In this document: piece by piece, positions 37,586-47,174 of the stretch
Numbering within the stretch: position 1 is the first letter of the stretch
Layout: each line of letters opens with the position of its first letter
Source of the DNA: Acinetobacter variabilis
GTDB lineage: Bacteria; Pseudomonadota; Gammaproteobacteria; Pseudomonadales; Moraxellaceae
Direction: 5' to 3'
Length of the DNA stretch: 64,000 bases
NCBI RefSeq assembly: GCF_000369625.1
Contig: NZ_KB850113.1
Span: forward strand, 277,850 to 341,849
Notes under the pieces: model-generated
Seen by the model: only the letters and a program-made list of their open reading frames with translations
Databases searched by the model: none
What the model was told of the DNA's origin: nothing
Made by a program: the position numbers and the translations under genes

Positions 37586-39085
37586 ATGGGAAGTTTCTTT
37601 TTTTTACAACTGTTGACGGTGGTCTTTGCTCTGTCAATTGCCACTACCATGTTCAACAAACGTGTTCTAAGTTTTCCTCAAGCCATTGGTGTGCCGATTG
37701 TTTCCGCTATTTTTGTATTTATCCTGCAATGGTGCGCCAGCCTGTTACAGGGTAATCCATTTTTTAGCATCAATATTGATAATATTGAGAAAGCAGTTCG
37801 CCATGTCGATTTTTATGACTTCCTGATTAATGGTGTGATCTGTTTCATTCTGACTTCATCCGCATTGAAGTTTAAGGTTTCAGATTTACGCAATCACTGG
37901 CGGCCGATTGGTATTCTGGCCAGTCTGGCATTGGTTTTCTGTGCAGTTTTCTTTGGTATTGCGCTGTACGGTTATCAGTTCCTGATTGGTAACCAGGTCG
38001 ATATATTGGTTCTACTATTACTCGGTGCTGCGCTCGGAGCAACGGATCCCATTGGGATTAAAGGTGTACTCAGTTCGGTACGCGCACCCCATCATTTGAT
38101 CGTGAAGCTGGAAGGTGAGTCGCTGTTTAATGATGCCATGTGTATTGCATTATTTATGACCTTATTAAATGTACTGCAAGGTGAAAACTTTACCGTACTC
38201 GCCGTCCTGCAAACATTGCTTTATGAAATTGTCGTGGCAGTCTTGATCGGAATTGGGTTTGGTTTGGCGATTTTACGTATTCTGCGCGGTAAGCATGAAA
38301 TGGAATCACTGATATTAACTACTGCACTGTTGGCTTGTGGTTCATATCTGGTTGCTTTACTGGCGCATGCTTCTGCACCAATTGCCTGTGTAATAGGCGG
38401 CTTGATTGTCGGTAATAAATGGAAAGAAATTCTGGCTGATGCAGATATCGGTGATGTAAACCATTTCTGGCATACGGTAGAGGGGATTATCAATTCCTTC
38501 CTGTTCACCTTGATCGGCCTGGAATTGTTCATTATTGATCTAAGCACCAGTCTGGTTCTAGGCGGAATTGTTGCTTTCATAATTCTGCATTTGGCGCGAT
38601 TCCTGGCCAACCATCTGTCTTTTGCATTATTCCCTAGAATGAGCAAGAAGAGTTATAACGGCAGTTTAACCATTCTGTCTTGGGGCGGTGTACGTGGCGG
38701 GATTTCCTTAGCCCTGATTCTGGCAGTGGCCAATATTCCACAACTGGAAGCATATAGCAGTATTCTGATTGGATATACCTTTATTGTGGTGCTTCTTTCA
38801 GGGGTGGTTTGTGGCCTAGGTTTGCCAGCCGTAATGAATGCCTTTTATTACAACCCGAATGAAGAAACCCAAGGTTTTAAAGGCTGGTATCAGCGGATGT
38901 GCCACAAAATGAACCGTCGCGGTTTTCAGTATATTGTAGGGGAGGATGCAAATGGAAATGAAACCATCACCATCTTCCAGCCAGAAATGCTGATTGATAA
39001 GAAAGATGCAGATGGAGTAGCAACAGTGCATCATCCTGACAAAGTACAGGAAGTGAAGCGTTTAGAGAATCCGGAGAATTTCTAA
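37586..39085 (+). CDS. CPA1-family Na+(K+)/H+ antiporter (NhaP-like)
   Basis: A 499-residue inner-membrane cation:proton antiporter with about 12 hydrophobic helices. The CPA1 ion-site motif is in GAALGATDPIGIKGV, and conserved EGESLFNDAMCI and SWGGVRGGISLALIL are present. A hydrophilic C-terminal tail of about 70 residues follows. It probably contributes to pH and sodium homeostasis. The alkyltransferase-like gene starts 32 bp downstream without a terminator between, so they may be co-transcribed. Confidence 0.93.
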   Translation: MGSFFFLQLLTVVFALSIATTMFNKRVLSFPQAIGVPIVSAIFVFILQWCASLLQGNPFFSINIDNIEKAVRHVDFYDFLINGVICFILTSSALKFKVSDLRNHWRPIGILASLALVFCAVFFGIALYGYQFLIGNQVDILVLLLLGAALGATDPIGIKGVLSSVRAPHHLIVKLEGESLFNDAMCIALFMTLLNVLQGENFTVLAVLQTLLYEIVVAVLIGIGFGLAILRILRGKHEMESLILTTALLACGSYLVALLAHASAPIACVIGGLIVGNKWKEILADADIGDVNHFWHTVEGIINSFLFTLIGLELFIIDLSTSLVLGGIVAFIILHLARFLANHLSFALFPRMSKKSYNGSLTILSWGGVRGGISLALILAVANIPQLEAYSSILIGYTFIVVLLSGVVCGLGLPAVMNAFYYNPNEETQGFKGWYQRMCHKMNRRGFQYIVGEDANGNETITIFQPEMLIDKKDADGVATVHHPDKVQEVKRLENPENF

Positions 39086-39117
39086 TTATTAGAAGTTTCT
39101 GTCAAGATTGAAAGCCT

Positions 39118-39447
39118 ATGACATCAAGTGCAAGCCAGGAAATGGCACAAATGATTCTGAGTGTGGTTAGCCAAATTCCTTATGCGAAAGTAGCGACTTA
39201 TGGGCAGATCGCTAAGCTGGCTGGCTTGCCTAAACATGCACGTCTGGTAGGTAGGGTTTTAAGTCAGCTTGATACAGAAACCGATTTGCCTTGGCATCGT
39301 GTCGTGAATGCTCAAGGTAAGATCAGTCTCAATAAACTGGATGAATATGGACATAATATTCAACAGCAAAAATTAGGCGCAGAAGGGATTCTATGTGCTG
39401 GAAATCGGGTCAGCTTAAAGCAGTTTCAATGGGATGGATTTGTTTGA
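39118..39447 (+). CDS. Alkyltransferase-like (ATL) DNA-binding protein, MGMT family without the reactive Cys
   Basis: A 109-residue homologue of the DNA-binding domain of O6-alkylguanine-DNA methyltransferase. The active-site PCHRV is PWHRVV (W59), so it cannot accept the alkyl group itself. The nucleotide-flipping Tyr (VATYGQIA) and Arg finger (GRVLSQ) remain. By family knowledge, ATL proteins flag alkylated bases for nucleotide excision repair. It follows the antiporter gene by 32 bp; the functional link is unclear. Confidence 0.93.
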   Translation: MTSSASQEMAQMILSVVSQIPYAKVATYGQIAKLAGLPKHARLVGRVLSQLDTETDLPWHRVVNAQGKISLNKLDEYGHNIQQQKLGAEGILCAGNRVSLKQFQWDGFV

Positions 39448-39452
39448 AAGAG

Positions 39453-39486
39453 AAATCCCCACTTGATTGAAGTGGGGATTTTTTTA
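39453..39486. terminator. Bidirectional terminator between ATL and uspA-like genes
   Basis: AAATCCCCACTT / AAGTGGGGATTT stem with T-runs. Confidence 0.92.
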
Positions 39487-39927
39487 TTACTTACGGATGA
39501 CCATTACAGGAACATTGGCTTGTCCCAAGATGCTTTGCGCAACACTTCCCAAGAACAGTTTCTTAAATCCAGTACGGCCATGTGAACCAATTACAATCAG
39601 ATCAGTATTCAAGGATTCAGCTGCCTTGACAATTTCGCTATAAATCACCTGACCTTCAAGTAACTGAGTCTCTGCCTCAATACCTGCCGCAGCAAATTTT
39701 GCTTTTGCTTCGTCAAGTGTTTTCAAAATCGCGGTACGGGCACGTTCAACCAGATCATTGGTTTGAGCTGCTGTAATGTATTCAGCAGCGATATAGGGAT
39801 CAAGTGCCAGCACCTGAACCACTGTCACTTTACTATTAAATGCTTTGGCAATTTCGACGGCTTTATCAACTGCAGCGTAGGAAGTTTCTGAACCGTCAAC
39901 GGGTACTAAAATATGTTCAAATGACAT
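39487..39927 (-). CDS. Universal stress protein, UspA family
   Basis: A 146-residue single-domain USP with the ATP-binding layout: ILVPVDGSETSY at the N-terminus and GSHGRTGFKKLFLGSVAQSI near the C-terminus (the G-2x-G-9x-G(S/T) motif). In Acinetobacter such proteins protect against oxidative and acid stress. ATG at 39927 follows AAGGAGAAT. An IS5-family element lies in its upstream region, starting about 1,200 bp to 350 bp away. Confidence 0.94.
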   Translation of the reverse strand: MSFEHILVPVDGSETSYAAVDKAVEIAKAFNSKVTVVQVLALDPYIAAEYITAAQTNDLVERARTAILKTLDEAKAKFAAAGIEAETQLLEGQVIYSEIVKAAESLNTDLIVIGSHGRTGFKKLFLGSVAQSILGQANVPVMVIRK

Positions 39928-40275
39928 TAGAATTCTCCTTATCGGAAATAAGTTTTATAAAAATATGACGCGTTAAAATCGTGTACGAATTGTTGTTTAT
40001 ACTTTGATCATAGCGCGTATTTTATAAAAATAAAACCAAGTAAATACCTCAGTATTATGTTTAACAAAGCAATAATTTTTAATGGTTGATATATTTTATA
40101 AGTTTCTGATTTATAATTATATTTTAAGATTAAAATAATATGATTTTAGAATATTAATGAACTAGGTTAAGAAAGCCATCTAATTTTAATAATGTATTAT
40201 TACCTGTAATTTTAGATTCAAAAAATCCCTGTTATATAAAACTGTAGGGACAGGTTTAAAATTGAGATTTTAATA
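39928..40275. other. AT-rich intergenic region between the uspA-like gene and the IS5-family element
   Basis: 348 bp, very AT-rich, with no gene. It contains the promoter of the universal stress gene and the left target flank of the IS. No distinct motif recognised. Confidence 0.5.
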
Positions 40276-41133
40276 GGGTCTGTTGACATTTACTGTTCAT
40301 AATTAAACCTATAAAGGTAGCCATAAAAATATACAGGCTAAGGCAACAGCACTTTGATAATTTCTTTTGAGCTTGTCATATCGAGTAGCTATTCCTCTAA
40401 ATTGCTTTAATCTACAAAACATATTTTCAACTAAATGCCTGATTTTATATAAATACCAGTCCATATGATCATTGTTCGATTGGCTATTTATTTTCTTTGG
40501 TATATTCGCTTTCGTCCCTGTTTTTCTGATCTGTTCACGCAGTGGTTCTGAATCATAGCCTTTATCTGCGCAGACCACTTTTGTCTCTTTTAAGTCTAAT
40601 GTTGATATTAAATCAGGTGCAACTTTGACATCATGTGTGGTTCCATCGGTAATCATGAAATCAACAGGATTGCCATTTGCATCAACAATCAAATGTATTT
40701 TTGAGGAGTTTCCTCCTACACTTTTAGAAATGGATTGATTCGCTATACCGGCAGAATGTTGATGAGCACGTACGTGAGAGCCATCAATAAAAATCCACTC
40801 CATATCGGGGCATGAGGCTAGTAATTTGAATAATCTAAGTAACTTACCGCTGCTTGACCAACGATTAAAACGTTTGAAAATAGAGTTTGATTGACCGAAA
40901 TAGGAAGGAATATCTCGCCACGGACAGCCTGTTCTAATTCTATAGAGAATAGCTTCAATAAAATTGCGTAAATTTGAGTTGTGGTGAATGGATAAATTAC
41001 GCAGAATAACTTTCAACTTTTGCCAGTGTTGATCTGTCAGCATGGTACGAGGCATAGCGAATAGTAAAATTGGGTTTGGCGATTTGATTTTACTACTTCG
41101 CTATTTTTTAAGCTAAAAGTGTCAACACACCCT
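40276..41133 (-). mobile_element. Complete IS5-family insertion sequence (IS427-like), about 858 bp
   Basis: Ends GGGTCTGTTGACA (left) and TGTCAACACACCC (right) are imperfect inverted repeats. Each is flanked by TA, consistent with the short TA/TNA duplications of this IS5 subgroup. One full-length transposase frame lies inside on the minus strand. It sits in the gap between the universal stress gene and a small secreted protein and appears to interrupt no gene. IS name not assigned. Confidence 0.88.
40309..41055 (-). CDS. IS5-family transposase
   Basis: A 248-residue single-frame DDE transposase. The N-terminal DUF4096-like domain (LTDQHWQKLKVIL ... GCPWRDIP) is followed by the catalytic core with D in FIDGSHVRAHQ, D in CADKGYDSEPLR and E in RHLVENMFCRLKQFRG. 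It is uninterrupted, so probably functional. It fills nearly all of the element. Confidence 0.94.
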   Translation of the reverse strand: MPRTMLTDQHWQKLKVILRNLSIHHNSNLRNFIEAILYRIRTGCPWRDIPSYFGQSNSIFKRFNRWSSSGKLLRLFKLLASCPDMEWIFIDGSHVRAHQHSAGIANQSISKSVGGNSSKIHLIVDANGNPVDFMITDGTTHDVKVAPDLISTLDLKETKVVCADKGYDSEPLREQIRKTGTKANIPKKINSQSNNDHMDWYLYKIRHLVENMFCRLKQFRGIATRYDKLKRNYQSAVALACIFLWLPL

Positions 41134-41203
41134 AATAAAAAATCTATCAAACTGCATAAAGATAGCCTGCTATTTCTAATAGTAAGCTTCTATCAGCATA
41201 ATT

Positions 41204-41617
41204 TTAGTGTTCTAAAATTTCCCTTTCCGAGGGTGGGGTAATACCGTTATTTTCTTGTTTAGATTGATCATGATCTGAAATGGATTTCTCACATTCATTA
41301 TAGTGATCAATTGCAAAATTTTTAATTAAGGCTGAGCGTTCAAACTGATCATGTAGTATTTCATATTTAAACGCTTTTTCAGTAAGTTTTATACCAATCA
41401 CAGCATGGAGATCATTCTCTGCACCGTAGTGCTGCTTTATTTGCTGAATCATCCATTTCTGAGGTGCACCTTTGAGTCTAAAGAGCATGACTTCTTGAGC
41501 CAGATCCTTTACATCTTCACATCCTAAAAATCTGCTGCTTGGATGAATAACAGTTGCAGTGGCTAAACTTGTAAAATTCAATAGGAGCAGGCTTAGGTAT
41601 ATTTTGAATTTCGTCAT
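41204..41617 (-). CDS. Small secreted protein of unknown function
   Basis: A 137-residue protein beginning with a signal peptide (MTKFKIYLSLLLLNFTSLAT, cleaved near ATA). The mature part is polar with two cysteines about 75 residues apart (FLGCEDV and YNECEKS) that could form a disulfide in the periplasm. The tail is charged and low-complexity. I recognise no family. It is monocistronic, between the IS5-family element and tRNA-Met. Confidence 0.75.
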   Translation of the reverse strand: MTKFKIYLSLLLLNFTSLATATVIHPSSRFLGCEDVKDLAQEVMLFRLKGAPQKWMIQQIKQHYGAENDLHAVIGIKLTEKAFKYEILHDQFERSALIKNFAIDHYNECEKSISDHDQSKQENNGITPPSEREILEH

Positions 41618-41942
41618 CTTCAGTTTTGCTTTAATCCAGAGATACTATTGGTCATATTTGGAAAAGCATTATAGCGATAGGAAAAGGTAGTAGATTCACT
41701 TTTTATTTTGTTTCTTCAGCAAGTTATTCTTAAGATTAAATATTATTTGATACGACTTCGATTCAGATTTGGCTTTAAAAAAAGATACTAATTTTCATAG
41801 TATTTGCTAATAGGTTTCGAATTAAAGCATGATTTGTACAAAGTTTAAGAGTTTATGATTAATTTGCATAAAGACTGAACATTTGTGGTTTAAAATGCTT
41901 GACGATACAACCTGAAATTACGATAATGCGCACACAGTTTAC
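41618..41942. other. Intergenic region before tRNA-Met (325 bp)
   Basis: No gene. AT-rich sequence ends with the tRNA promoter: -35 TTGACG (41899-41904), 17-bp spacer, -10 GATAAT (41922-41927). Confidence 0.75.
41899..41927 (+). promoter_or_regulatory. Sigma-70 promoter of tRNA-Met
   Basis: TTGACG, 17 bp, GATAAT; the -10 ends 15 bp before the mature tRNA, as expected for a short leader. Confidence 0.8.
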
Positions 41943-42019
41943 GGCTATGTAGCTCAGTTGGTTAGAGCACCGCACTCATAATGCGGGGGTCACAGGTTCA
42001 AGTCCCGTCATAGCCACCA
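41943..42019 (+). tRNA. tRNA-Met (CAT anticodon, elongator type)
   Basis: 77 nt including an encoded CCA. The acceptor GGCTATG pairs with CATAGCC, the D arm is AGCTCAGTTGGTTAGAGC, the anticodon loop is CTCATAA in stem CCGCA/TGCGG, and the T arm is ACAGG-TTCAAGT-CCCGT. Pairing at the end of the acceptor and the loop pattern fit elongator Met. A CAT anticodon modified to read AUA (Ile2) is the alternative, but the sequence is close to gammaproteobacterial elongator tRNA-Met. Confidence 0.93.
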
Positions 42020-42025
42020 TTTTTA

Positions 42026-42056
42026 AAGACCAAGCTCTCAGCTTGGTCTCTTTTTT
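42026..42056 (+). terminator. Intrinsic terminator after tRNA-Met
   Basis: GACCAAGCT / AGCTTGGTC stem and a T-run about 7 bp after the tRNA. Confidence 0.92.
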
Positions 42057-42165
42057 TGTACCATAAAAATATTAATAAAAAATTAAGAGAAAGTTCTTCT
42101 AAATTTCTGTCTGTTTAAATTTTTGAATCTTCTTTTAATTTCTTAACCCTATTTATTGCTTAAAG

Positions 42166-42198
42166 ATAAAAAAATGCCCAAGCATTTACTTGGGCATT
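42166..42198 (-). terminator. Intrinsic terminator of nadE
   Basis: AATGCCCAAG / CTTGGGCATT stem; on the minus strand seven T residues follow. Confidence 0.9.
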
Positions 42199-42223
42199 AT
42201 GGCTAATCTAGTTTTGTTAAAAC

Positions 42224-43849
42224 TTAGATACCTGCTTTCCAACCATTAACGACCGGATAGCGACGTTCACGACCATAAGAACGCGAGCTGATACGTGGAC
42301 CAATTGCCCCTTGACGACGTTTGTATTCGTTAATATCAACTAGACGAATCACTTTTTTCACGACTTCAGCTTCAAAGCCTTTGGCAATGATGTCATCTTG
42401 GCTCAGATCTTCTTCAATATAAGCATAAAGAATCGCATCAAGCACTTCATAAGCCGGTAATGAATCCTGATCGACCTGATCTGGACGAAGTTCTGCTGAT
42501 GGTGGACGAGTAATGACACGCTCAGGAATTACTGGAGTTTCTGCGATGCTGTTACGGTATTTTGCCAGTTCAAACACAATGGTTTTATAAACATCTTTTA
42601 ATACCGCGAAGCCGCCGACCATATCGCCATATAGTGTGCAGTAACCAACGGCAAGTTCGGATTTATTACCGGTTGCCAGAACCAGATTGCCGAACTTGTT
42701 AGAAAGCGCCATTAATAAAGTACCGCGTGCGCGCGCTTGCAGGTTTTCCTCAGTAGCATCTACAGGGGCATTGCCAAAGAATGGATACAGGGTTTGCAAG
42801 AAGCCACTTACAATCGGGTTAATCTCAGCAATACCGAAAGTTACACCCATCGTTTTCGCCTGTTCAGTGGCATCTTCTACACTGATCTGAGCAGTATAGG
42901 TATAAGGCATCATCACTGCTTGGACTTTGTCAGGGCCAATCGCATCTGCTGCGATGGCAAGAGTCAGGGCAGAGTCAATACCACCAGACAGACCCAGAAT
43001 CACGCCTGGGAAACCTGAACGCTGTACATAGTCACGAGTTGCCATCACCAGACTTTGATAAATCTCAGCCATGGTTTCTAGGGCTGGAGTAATCGTGCCT
43101 TTGCTGAACTCTAATTTTTCTGCATCATATTCAGCGATATACAAGCCCTTTTCAAAGCTAGGCGCTTGTAGAGCCACTTCGCCTGATTTATTGAGTACAA
43201 AGCTGGTGCCGTCAAAAATGAGGTCATCTTGTCCACCTACTTGGTTACAGTACACCAAATTGATATTCAACTGTTTGACCAGTGCAGCCATGGTATCGAT
43301 ACGGTGTTGCGGTTTGCCTACTTCGTATGGAGAAGCATTTAGAACCAGCGCAGTATCAATATTTAATTGAGCCAGCTGTTGAACGGTAGATAATGACCAG
43401 ACATCTTCACAGATCAGAACACCAAACTTGTGTCCCAGATATTCGAAGATCAGATGTTGATGTCCTTCACCAAAATAGCGTTTCTCATCAAATACACCAT
43501 AGTTTGGCAGAGTTTGCTTATTATAAACCCCTAAAACTTCACCATCTTTCATGACGGCTGCTGAGTTATAGCGTTCACTATCTTCGGTTTGATTGACAAA
43601 CCCGAAGACCATGACGATATCTTTTACTTCAGTCAGTTTCTCAAACGCCAGTTTTGTACGTTTAGCCAGACTTGGACGAATTAATAAATCTTCAGCCGGA
43701 TAACCTAAAGTTGAAAGTTCAGGGAAAATAATAAGATCAGCATTATCTTTTTTGGCCTGATTTGCCAAATCTATCATTGTCTGCGTATTTGCATCTAAAT
43801 TGCCCACATGTGGAGAGAATTGAGCAATCGCAATTTTAAAACTTTTCAT
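42224..43849 (-). CDS. nadE: Glutamine-dependent NAD+ synthetase
   Basis: Last step of NAD+ synthesis: amidates deamido-NAD+ using glutamine-derived ammonia. The 541 residues fuse an N-terminal nitrilase-type glutaminase (E in FPELSTLGYP, K in YNKQTLPNYG, nucleophilic C in LICEDVW) with a C-terminal NAD synthetase (P-loop GLSGGIDSALTLAIA, about 285-300). It is the long glutamine-using form rather than the short ammonia-only form. Monocistronic, with a terminator. Confidence 0.97.
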   Translation of the reverse strand: MKSFKIAIAQFSPHVGNLDANTQTMIDLANQAKKDNADLIIFPELSTLGYPAEDLLIRPSLAKRTKLAFEKLTEVKDIVMVFGFVNQTEDSERYNSAAVMKDGEVLGVYNKQTLPNYGVFDEKRYFGEGHQHLIFEYLGHKFGVLICEDVWSLSTVQQLAQLNIDTALVLNASPYEVGKPQHRIDTMAALVKQLNINLVYCNQVGGQDDLIFDGTSFVLNKSGEVALQAPSFEKGLYIAEYDAEKLEFSKGTITPALETMAEIYQSLVMATRDYVQRSGFPGVILGLSGGIDSALTLAIAADAIGPDKVQAVMMPYTYTAQISVEDATEQAKTMGVTFGIAEINPIVSGFLQTLYPFFGNAPVDATEENLQARARGTLLMALSNKFGNLVLATGNKSELAVGYCTLYGDMVGGFAVLKDVYKTIVFELAKYRNSIAETPVIPERVITRPPSAELRPDQVDQDSLPAYEVLDAILYAYIEEDLSQDDIIAKGFEAEVVKKVIRLVDINEYKRRQGAIGPRISSRSYGRERRYPVVNGWKAGI

Positions 43850-44222
43850 TCCAATTAAGTCCTATTCCTATAGGTGAATACACTAAATCACTGATTTTTA
43901 AAATTCTAATTATCCAGCTGAGTGCAGTTTGATACGAACAAAATGCCAAATGGCCAAAATTAAAAAAGTCATGACCGCATGATCATTAAATCTTGATTTG
44001 CGAGCTACAAATATCATACTTGGCTTATTTTATCGAAATTTGAGGCAGATGCTAGAGCTGTTTCAGGAGAATTGAAACAGATATACAAAGTTATGATCAG
44101 AAATGACTTATTATGGTGCTTTTTTATTCTGGTAAATGCAAAAAAATACTCAATTGGATTTAAATGAGTTTATTTTCCAAAAATAGAAATCAACAGAATA
44201 CTTGAGTGAAAAATATTCAATA
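43850..44222. other. Intergenic region upstream of nadE (373 bp)
   Basis: No gene. It contains a perfect inverted repeat, CTGTTTCA-7 nt-TGAAACAG (44058-44080), without a T-run; an operator or transcript-end structure is possible. Confidence 0.45.
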
Positions 44223-44726
44223 TCATCTGCTTAACTGATTTTTTAAAATAATATTAGGGATTTTTTTTAGAAAAATATCGCGTGCAATATCTCCCTGTTG
44301 TTCAATGTTATAGTCTAAAAAGGATTTGTTGGGATTAAATTGATATTTGTAAGGATTATATTTTCCCATACTTAAAAAATAAGCGGTTTGCAAAAAAGCA
44401 CCCTTAAACAACACATTAATATTCTGCTGATATTGATAAATATGCGCCATTTCATGAATGAAAAGCGCCTGATAAGAACAGCTTTCTTTAGAATAATCGT
44501 CCCGATAATTCAGGTTACGCACATGAATATAACCACTTGGTGCCATAATCACATGCTTGGATTGCCAAGGCAGGAAAGGGTGATTCATGACACGGACTGC
44601 TGAATAGTCAATCAGGTCAGCAAAGACTTGTTGGCAAAGCTTGATTTCACCTGAAGTTAAGTTCCGGCTTTTAAACTGATCAAAACGAATCATTTTCAGG
44701 ATGAAGGGAAGCAGGTAAAACAGCAT
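44223..44726 (-). CDS. Putative metallopeptidase-like protein with HEMAH motif (Vgr-related type)
   Basis: A 167-residue protein with an N-terminal hydrophobic stretch (about 1-12) and zinc-protease-like HEMAH (H91, E92, H95) in a helix. The segment VIMAPSGYIHVRN resembles small proteins often annotated as Vgr-related or DUF4157-like, some encoded near secretion-system effectors. No VgrG or type VI genes are present here. The third zinc ligand is not clear; a Glu or His downstream in the second helix may serve. Start could also be the ATG at 44693. Activity is unproven. Confidence 0.72.
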   Translation of the reverse strand: MLFYLLPFILKMIRFDQFKSRNLTSGEIKLCQQVFADLIDYSAVRVMNHPFLPWQSKHVIMAPSGYIHVRNLNYRDDYSKESCSYQALFIHEMAHIYQYQQNINVLFKGAFLQTAYFLSMGKYNPYKYQFNPNKSFLDYNIEQQGDIARDIFLKKIPNIILKNQLSR

Positions 44727-44844
44727 TAAAACTCAATCCTTAACGATATAAGAGTAATTTCTAGAAATTTGCAGAAATTGAAAATTCTTCAGGTTTACTA
44801 TTTTAAGTTTTTCACATCTTGGTTGTGTTGGTTTTTGTCAGTCA

Positions 44845-44870
44845 TAAAAAAACCACCCAGAAGGGTGGTT
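44845..44870 (-). terminator. Intrinsic terminator of gltA
   Basis: AACCACCC / GGGTGGTT stem with TTCT loop; on the minus strand seven T residues follow. Confidence 0.92.
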
Positions 44871-44896
44871 TCTTACGTCTTTCAACGCTAACCGAA

Positions 44897-46171
44897 TTAA
44901 CGGTTGATGTCGCGCTGAACTTCGCCAGTGTAAAGCTGACGAGGACGACCGATCTTGTAAGGACCGCTGTGCATTTCTAACCAGTGGCTGATCCAACCAA
45001 CTGTACGAGCAAGCGCGAAGATCACAGTAAACATTTCTGTTGGGATACCAATCGCTTTAAGGATGATACCTGAGTAGAAGTCTACGTTAGGGTAAAGGTT
45101 ACGTTTGATGAAGTATTCGTCAGAAAGTGCAATACGTTCAAGTTCCATAGCAAGAGCAAGCTGTGGATCGTTGATGCCAAGAGCACCAAGAACTTCGTCA
45201 CAAGTTTCTTTCATTACTTTCGCACGTGGATCGAAGTTTTTGTACACACGGTGACCGAAGCCCATGAGTTTAACTTCTTTAGTTTTCACTTTTTCCATGA
45301 AGCCAGCAACGTTCTCTACAGTGCCGATTTCATCAAGCATCTTAAGAACAGCTTCGTTCGCACCACCGTGAGCAGGACCCCAAAGTGCAGAAATACCAGC
45401 AGCGATACATGCATATGGGTTAGCGCCAGTAGAACCAGCTAAACGTACTGTAGACGTAGAAGCATTTTGTTCGTGGTCAGCGTGAAGTGTGAAGATACGG
45501 TCCATTGCTTTCGCAAGAATTGGATCTACTTTGTAGTCACGGTCTGCTGGAGTAGCAAACATCATGTACAGGAAGTTTTCAGCGTAAGTCAAATCGTTAC
45601 GTGGGTAAACGAATGGTTGACCAACAGTGTATTTGTAGCTCCAAGCTGCCAAAGTAGGAATCTTGGCGATTAAACGAATCGCAGTGATTTCACGATGGTT
45701 AACATCTTCGATGTCCAGATTGTTATGATAGAACGCAGACAACGCACCAACAACACCAACCATGATTGCCATAGGGTGAGCATCACGGCGGAAACCGTTA
45801 TAGAAGCGGCTTACTTGATCGTGAACCATAGTGTGGTTACGAACTTTAGCGTCGAATTCTTCTTTTTGCTCAGCTGTTGGAAGCTCGCCATTAAGAAGTA
45901 AGTAGCAAGTTTCTAGGTAATCAGCTTTAGTTGCTAACTGGTCAATTGGGTAGCCACGGTGTAAAAGAACACCTTTATTACCATCGATGAAAGTGATTTT
46001 AGACTCGCATGCAGCTGTTGCCATAAAACCAGGATCAAAAGTAAAGTGACCTGCAGCCAATACATCTTTAACGTCGATTACATCTGGGCCCAATGTGCCG
46101 CTGTAAATTGGTAATTCAATTTCTTTGCCATCAAGCTGTAAAACGGCTTTCTTGCCAGTTGCTTCAGACAT
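44897..46171 (-). CDS. gltA: Citrate synthase (type II)
   Basis: Condenses oxaloacetate and acetyl-CoA, the entry step of the citric acid cycle. The 424 residues match the NADH-sensitive hexameric type of gammaproteobacteria. Catalytic residues are seen in [26 protein letters not shown] and the Asp of NVDFYSGI. It is divergent from sdhC across a 1-kb gap. ATG at 46171 follows AGGAGAT. Monocistronic. Confidence 0.98.
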   Translation of the reverse strand: MSEATGKKAVLQLDGKEIELPIYSGTLGPDVIDVKDVLAAGHFTFDPGFMATAACESKITFIDGNKGVLLHRGYPIDQLATKADYLETCYLLLNGELPTAEQKEEFDAKVRNHTMVHDQVSRFYNGFRRDAHPMAIMVGVVGALSAFYHNNLDIEDVNHREITAIRLIAKIPTLAAWSYKYTVGQPFVYPRNDLTYAENFLYMMFATPADRDYKVDPILAKAMDRIFTLHADHEQNASTSTVRLAGSTGANPYACIAAGISALWGPAHGGANEAVLKMLDEIGTVENVAGFMEKVKTKEVKLMGFGHRVYKNFDPRAKVMKETCDEVLGALGINDPQLALAMELERIALSDEYFIKRNLYPNVDFYSGIILKAIGIPTEMFTVIFALARTVGWISHWLEMHSGPYKIGRPRQLYTGEVQRDINR

Positions 46172-47174
46172 TCAATAGATCTCCTGTCCTGGTGAATGTA
46201 TATCCGAGTTGCCTATCAATCTTTTAATGCACAAAACGGACGGATCAAAAAATTGCTATAAGATTAGTGGCTACTGAAATTTTGTCAATTATACTTATGG
46301 ATGAAAAATGACATTCTCATAGTGGTTTAGTCATTTATCTTGGTATAAAAAGTTTAATAAAATCACAGTACCAAACCTCTATAATAAGTCAAATTGAACA
46401 GAAGGTGCAGAAAAAAATATAGTCTTTGCCGTATTTGTAAGCATTTTTTCCTAGCAAAAAATAAAGGAGAAATTGAGAAAATATTTTAAGGCTACAACTT
46501 AAAATTATATAAATCTCGTAACTTACATCGATTTCCTTAAGTTTTTACTTCAAACTTGAATTATAAATAAAAGCAATAAATTTTCTTTTTAGCTGTCTTT
46601 AATTGGCTAAAAAATAGCTCGCAAATTTGCTTCACTTTGTTTAATACAACTTAAACAAAAATAAATAAGTGTTTTTTTGAATCTAAAATGTCTAAAAACA
46701 TCAAAAAAACTATGATCTACAAAGAGATAAGTAGGTTTTGGTACAAAAATTCCAAATTGAGATACCTCTATATAAATAGTCATTATTTATTTGTGAAATT
46801 ATCCTTATGATTTTACTTGGGATTAATAAGGACTTAGGGACAAAATTACATTTTTACCGTTCATCTTTAGTCTAAATCTACTTAGTCGAAGCTCGGCTGA
46901 ATAGCAGACTAAATTAATCAAGTTAATTATTAAAAAACAAATATCTAGAATGAAAATATGAAGATAAAGCAAGTAGGGGAGAACTTAAAGTTATTGTTAA
47001 TGATTCTTATTTAAAGGTTTTTTGTTTAAAAAGCCAAATACAGTTGTTTGTATTTTAATAGTTCACGTTTTATAATTCAGTGTCGTTTTATGTTTAGGCA
47101 TGTATTTGCCTGATAATGCCAGCTTTCCTTCGAATTAATTCCAACAAACTCCGGATGGAGTTTTTAACTACAGG
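46172..47174. other. 1-kb divergent region between gltA and sdhC
   Basis: An unusually long gene-free stretch, about 75% A+T, with no credible reading frame on either strand. It must hold the divergent promoters of gltA and the sdh operon and any carbon or oxygen control sites. I can see no strong hairpin or named operator. Confidence 0.6.

Noticed and set aside
44058..44080. Inverted repeat CTGTTTCA-TGAAACAG as a terminator
   Set aside because: No T-run on either strand; kept only as an unexplained inverted repeat.
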